DNA from: Calditrichia bacterium
GTDB taxonomy: Bacteria > Calditrichota > Calditrichia > RBG-13-44-9 > J075
Assembly: GCA_020635015.1 (NCBI GenBank)
Contig: JACKAP010000003.1
Coordinates: 558,001-622,000 of the forward strand
Direction of reading: 5' to 3'
DNA: 64,000 nucleotides
This document shows, piece after piece, positions 62,091 to 64,000 of this stretch. The position numbers were made by a program, and so were the translations under genes. How positions within the stretch are numbered: the first letter of the stretch is position 1; every line of letters begins with the position of its first letter. The notes under the pieces were generated by a model that ran no database searches, was not told the DNA's origin, and worked only from the letters and a program-made list of their open reading frames with translations.

Positions 62091-62663
62091 CAGTCCGGCA
62101 AATCCCATAAACGCCAGCGAGAGCACCCCGGCCACGATCAGGGTCAGGGCCGCCCCTTTGATCACTTCCGGCACATCGGACAACTGCAGTTCCTCGCGGA
62201 TGCCGGCCATGATCACCAGTGCCAGGGTAAAACCGGCGCCGGCGCCCAGCGCAAAAGCCATGGACTGGAAGAGATCATACTGCCGGTTGGTTTGAAAAAG
62301 CGCCAGCCCCAAAATGGCGCAGTTGGTGGTAATCAAAGGAAGAAAGATACCCAGCGCCCGGAAAAGGGCCGGGCTGAATTTTTTGATGATCATTTCTACC
62401 AACTGCACCGTCGAGGCAATCACTACGATGTACGAGATCAACTGCAGGTACGGCGCATTGATCGCCACCAGGGCATTATGGATGCCGTACGCGCATAATG
62501 AGGCGACAAACATCACAAAGGATACCGCTCCGCCCATGCGTGCAGCGGTATCGATCTTGCCTGAGACCCCCAGGAACGGACAGATACCCAGGAATGAGCT
62601 CAACACAAAATTATTGATCAGACAGGCGTTCAAAAAGATAAACATATGAGATTCAGATACCAT
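62079..62663 (-). CDS. rnfA: Rnf electron-transport complex subunit RnfA
   Basis: This 194-residue six-helix subunit has hallmark ACLINNFVLSSFLGICPFLG at the N-terminus, conserved cysteines in TNCAILGLALFQTN, and YIVVIASTVQLVEMIIKK. RnfA and RnfE together form the core that translocates Na+ or H+ as electrons pass from ferredoxin to NAD+. GAGG lies five bases before the ATG. It is seven bases downstream of rnfE. The usual rnfBCDGEA order predicts B, C and D to the right of the window; no rnfB follows rnfA. Confidence 0.94.
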   Translation of the reverse strand: MVSESHMFIFLNACLINNFVLSSFLGICPFLGVSGKIDTAARMGGAVSFVMFVASLCAYGIHNALVAINAPYLQLISYIVVIASTVQLVEMIIKKFSPALFRALGIFLPLITTNCAILGLALFQTNRQYDLFQSMAFALGAGAGFTLALVIMAGIREELQLSDVPEVIKGAALTLIVAGVLSLAFMGFAGLGGH

Positions 62664-62670
62664 GATCGCC

Positions 62671-63309
62671 TCAAGCTGCTAATTCGGTTTGTTTTTTGCG
62701 CTGCTTCAGCCAACTGAAAAGCAGCAGCCATCCTCCCAACACGAAGAAGGCGCCGCCGGGCAGGATCATCACGATCCAGGGTTCGAAGCTCTCACCAAAG
62801 ACCGGGATACCGGCAAAAGTACCGTTCCCGAGCACTTCCCGCACCACCCCCAGGCACAGCACCGCAATGGTAAAGCCGCCGCCCATGCCCAACGCATCGA
62901 GCACCGAGCGCCCCAGGGTGTTCTTGGAGGCAAAGGCCTCGGCGCGGCCGAGGATAATGCAATTCACCACGATCAGCGAGATAAACGCGCCCAATGCTTT
63001 GTGCACCTCGATGCTGACCGCCTGGATGGTATAGTCCGCCACCGTTACAAAAGTGGCAATAATCAGGATATAAGTAGCGATGCGCACCTGCTTGGGAATC
63101 AGCTTGCGCAACAGGGAGACCAGGGTGTTGGACATCAGCAGCACAAAGGTGGTCGCCAATCCCATCACCAGGGCGTTGATCACCGAGTTGGTCACAGCCA
63201 GTACCGGACACATCCCCAGCAGCTGCACGAACACCGGGTTTTCCTTCCAGATACCTTTCAGGAATGTATCCATATTCTCGGGCGGTTTGCTTGTCGAGGT
63301 TTCCGGCAT
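62671..63309 (-). CDS. rnfE: Rnf electron-transport complex subunit RnfE
   Basis: This 212-residue polytopic subunit, homologous to RnfA in opposite topology, has NPVFVQLLGMCPVLAVTNSV and VNCIILGRAEAFASKN with the conserved Cys and Arg. An extended cytosolic N-terminus (ETSTSKPPENMDTF) is visible. It overlaps rnfG with a TGATG junction, a sign of translational coupling, and is followed closely by rnfA. Confidence 0.94.
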   Translation of the reverse strand: MPETSTSKPPENMDTFLKGIWKENPVFVQLLGMCPVLAVTNSVINALVMGLATTFVLLMSNTLVSLLRKLIPKQVRIATYILIIATFVTVADYTIQAVSIEVHKALGAFISLIVVNCIILGRAEAFASKNTLGRSVLDALGMGGGFTIAVLCLGVVREVLGNGTFAGIPVFGESFEPWIVMILPGGAFFVLGGWLLLFSWLKQRKKQTELAA

Positions 63310-64000
63310 CAGTCACCTTTCTGTAATTCGGGTAATCGCTGCACAATCAGCGGGATATTTTTGGCGGTACTCTCCCGGAGCATGGCGGTGATCGCCCGGG
63401 AGGAGATGGTTGCCCCGGTAATGGCGCTGATCTGCCAGGGATCGGTTTTCTGGCCGGACTTTACCATTTCCAGGGGATTGACCAGCACATCGCCATCAGG
63501 ATTCAACTTCACATCCAGGGCTTCAAAATTGTCCAGGAACTGGGGATCCTTTTCGATCTTATCACCCAGCCCGGGGGTTTCGGTGCTTTGCAGCACCTTC
63601 ATGCCCACCACCGCCTCTTTTTGGGGATCGTAACCGTAAATAACCCGGATCACATCCTGGAAACCCTGGCCGCTGGCTTCTAGCGCCACCCCGGCCAGTC
63701 CGCCGCCGGATTTATAGCAAGCATAGAGTGTCAATTGTTTGGGGTCGGCTTCTGCAACTTCCGTGACCTTTCCCGCCGCGTCGACCGTAAAAACACGCTT
63801 GGTGGCCGCACCGGGAACCACCTCGAAAATCGCTTTTTCCAGCAGCCGGGCCTTATTGTCCTGGATAAAGGGGAAGGTGACCTGATAGGTAAACACGATC
63901 AGGATGCCGGCAATCAGCCCGATGGCCCCCATCGCGCTGATCATCTTCCCGCTGCCGGCCTCCGGCGCTTCTTCCGGGAAGGCAGGTGGAACTGGTTTTG
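63309..64000 (-). CDS. rnfG: Rnf electron-transport complex subunit RnfG (5' end beyond window)
   Basis: The visible 230 residues contain a membrane helix (MGAIGLIAGILIVFTYQ) and the FMN-binding domain with the acceptor motif ISAITGATISS. In related subunits the last Thr of TGAT is covalently flavinylated by ApbE; an ApbE gene lies at 7891-8973. The frame is open upstream of ATG 63944, reading KPVPPAFPEEAPEAGSGKM to the window edge, so the protein probably has a longer N-terminus than a start at 63944 would give. Upstream rnf genes should follow to the right. It ends with a TGATG coupling to rnfE. Confidence 0.92.
   Translation of the reverse strand, partial: KPVPPAFPEEAPEAGSGKMISAMGAIGLIAGILIVFTYQVTFPFIQDNKARLLEKAIFEVVPGAATKRVFTVDAAGKVTEVAEADPKQLTLYACYKSGGGLAGVALEASGQGFQDVIRVIYGYDPQKEAVVGMKVLQSTETPGLGDKIEKDPQFLDNFEALDVKLNPDGDVLVNPLEMVKSGQKTDPWQISAITGATISSRAITAMLRESTAKNIPLIVQRLPELQKGD

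Noticed and set aside
1..64000. tRNA, rRNA, CRISPR, integrase or transposase genes
   Set aside because: Scanned by eye only; none was recognised. A covariance search would be needed to exclude small RNAs.

Overview
The window looks like a chromosomal segment of a Gram-negative bacterium of the Fibrobacteres-Chlorobi-Bacteroidetes superphylum, perhaps Calditrichota, KSB1 or Ignavibacteria. That placement is an inference. It rests on four secreted proteins ending in the same C-terminal sorting/FlgD-like domain with the NYPNPFNP motif, many lipoproteins, outer-membrane barrels, an Mla-type lipid transporter, an Rnf operon and a protein kinase with TPR repeats. GC content is moderately high. I saw no rRNA, tRNA, CRISPR array, integrase or transposase, so this reads as resident chromosome.

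Layout. 1-2137: C-terminally incomplete Ser/Thr kinase with TPRs. 2458-7825: sorted secreted protein, alpha-oxoamine synthase, c-type haem lipoprotein and a MacB/FtsX-like permease. 7891-12004: minus-strand envelope redox cluster (haem lipoprotein, TlpA thioredoxin, DUF4266 lipoprotein, DUF3570 barrel, Tat-exported NusG-II protein, ApbE flavin transferase). 12252-16475: membrane-anchored UGM-like flavoenzyme, a decayed outer-membrane receptor and a DUF5009-like acyltransferase. 16624-20256: Mla/MCE operon (D, lipoprotein, E, F). 20436-31047: two sorted propeller-type proteins flanking an RND efflux pair. 31325-36670: DUF2235 hydrolase, VapBC-like toxin-antitoxin pair, sugar O-acetyltransferase and a DUF4397/tandem-Ig sorted protein. 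36898-40314: 7TMR-DISM sensor kinase fused to a receiver and a nucleotide cyclase. 40560-47568: Rieske oxygenase, serine hydrolase, two tandem PYROXD2-like flavoproteins and a GcvT-like methyltransferase. 47663-52748: DUF2752 pair, DinB, an unrecognised repeat protein, CoaE and an outer-membrane protein. 53072-56463: HD hydrolase, alpha/beta hydrolase, HupE-like protein and metallophosphoesterase. 56573-61977: tandem-repeat secreted protein, ECF sigma/anti-sigma pair, a stand-alone SSSE-repeat protein and a hemerythrin. 62079-64000: rnfA, rnfE and rnfG, the last running off the right edge.

Functional links. ApbE normally attaches FMN to Rnf/Nqr subunits, and the RnfG here has the acceptor motif; the two loci are about 55 kb apart but plausibly connected. 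The 8-12 kb cluster and the 40-47.5 kb cluster are the best candidates for coherent, poorly described systems.

Intergenic DNA is striking. Most longer gaps are filled by short-period repeats folded back on themselves. They form several word families: CCACAGAG-type, CCACGGATTACACGG-type, GGGTTGATG-type, a GAGTCGCGACTC palindrome, ATGGGGC/CATACTGAG-type, GGATTAA and AGTGGC. Several sit exactly against start or stop codons, and some create spurious upstream GTG or ATG starts, so I moved several gene starts inward. Names of families are from memory; no database search was possible.
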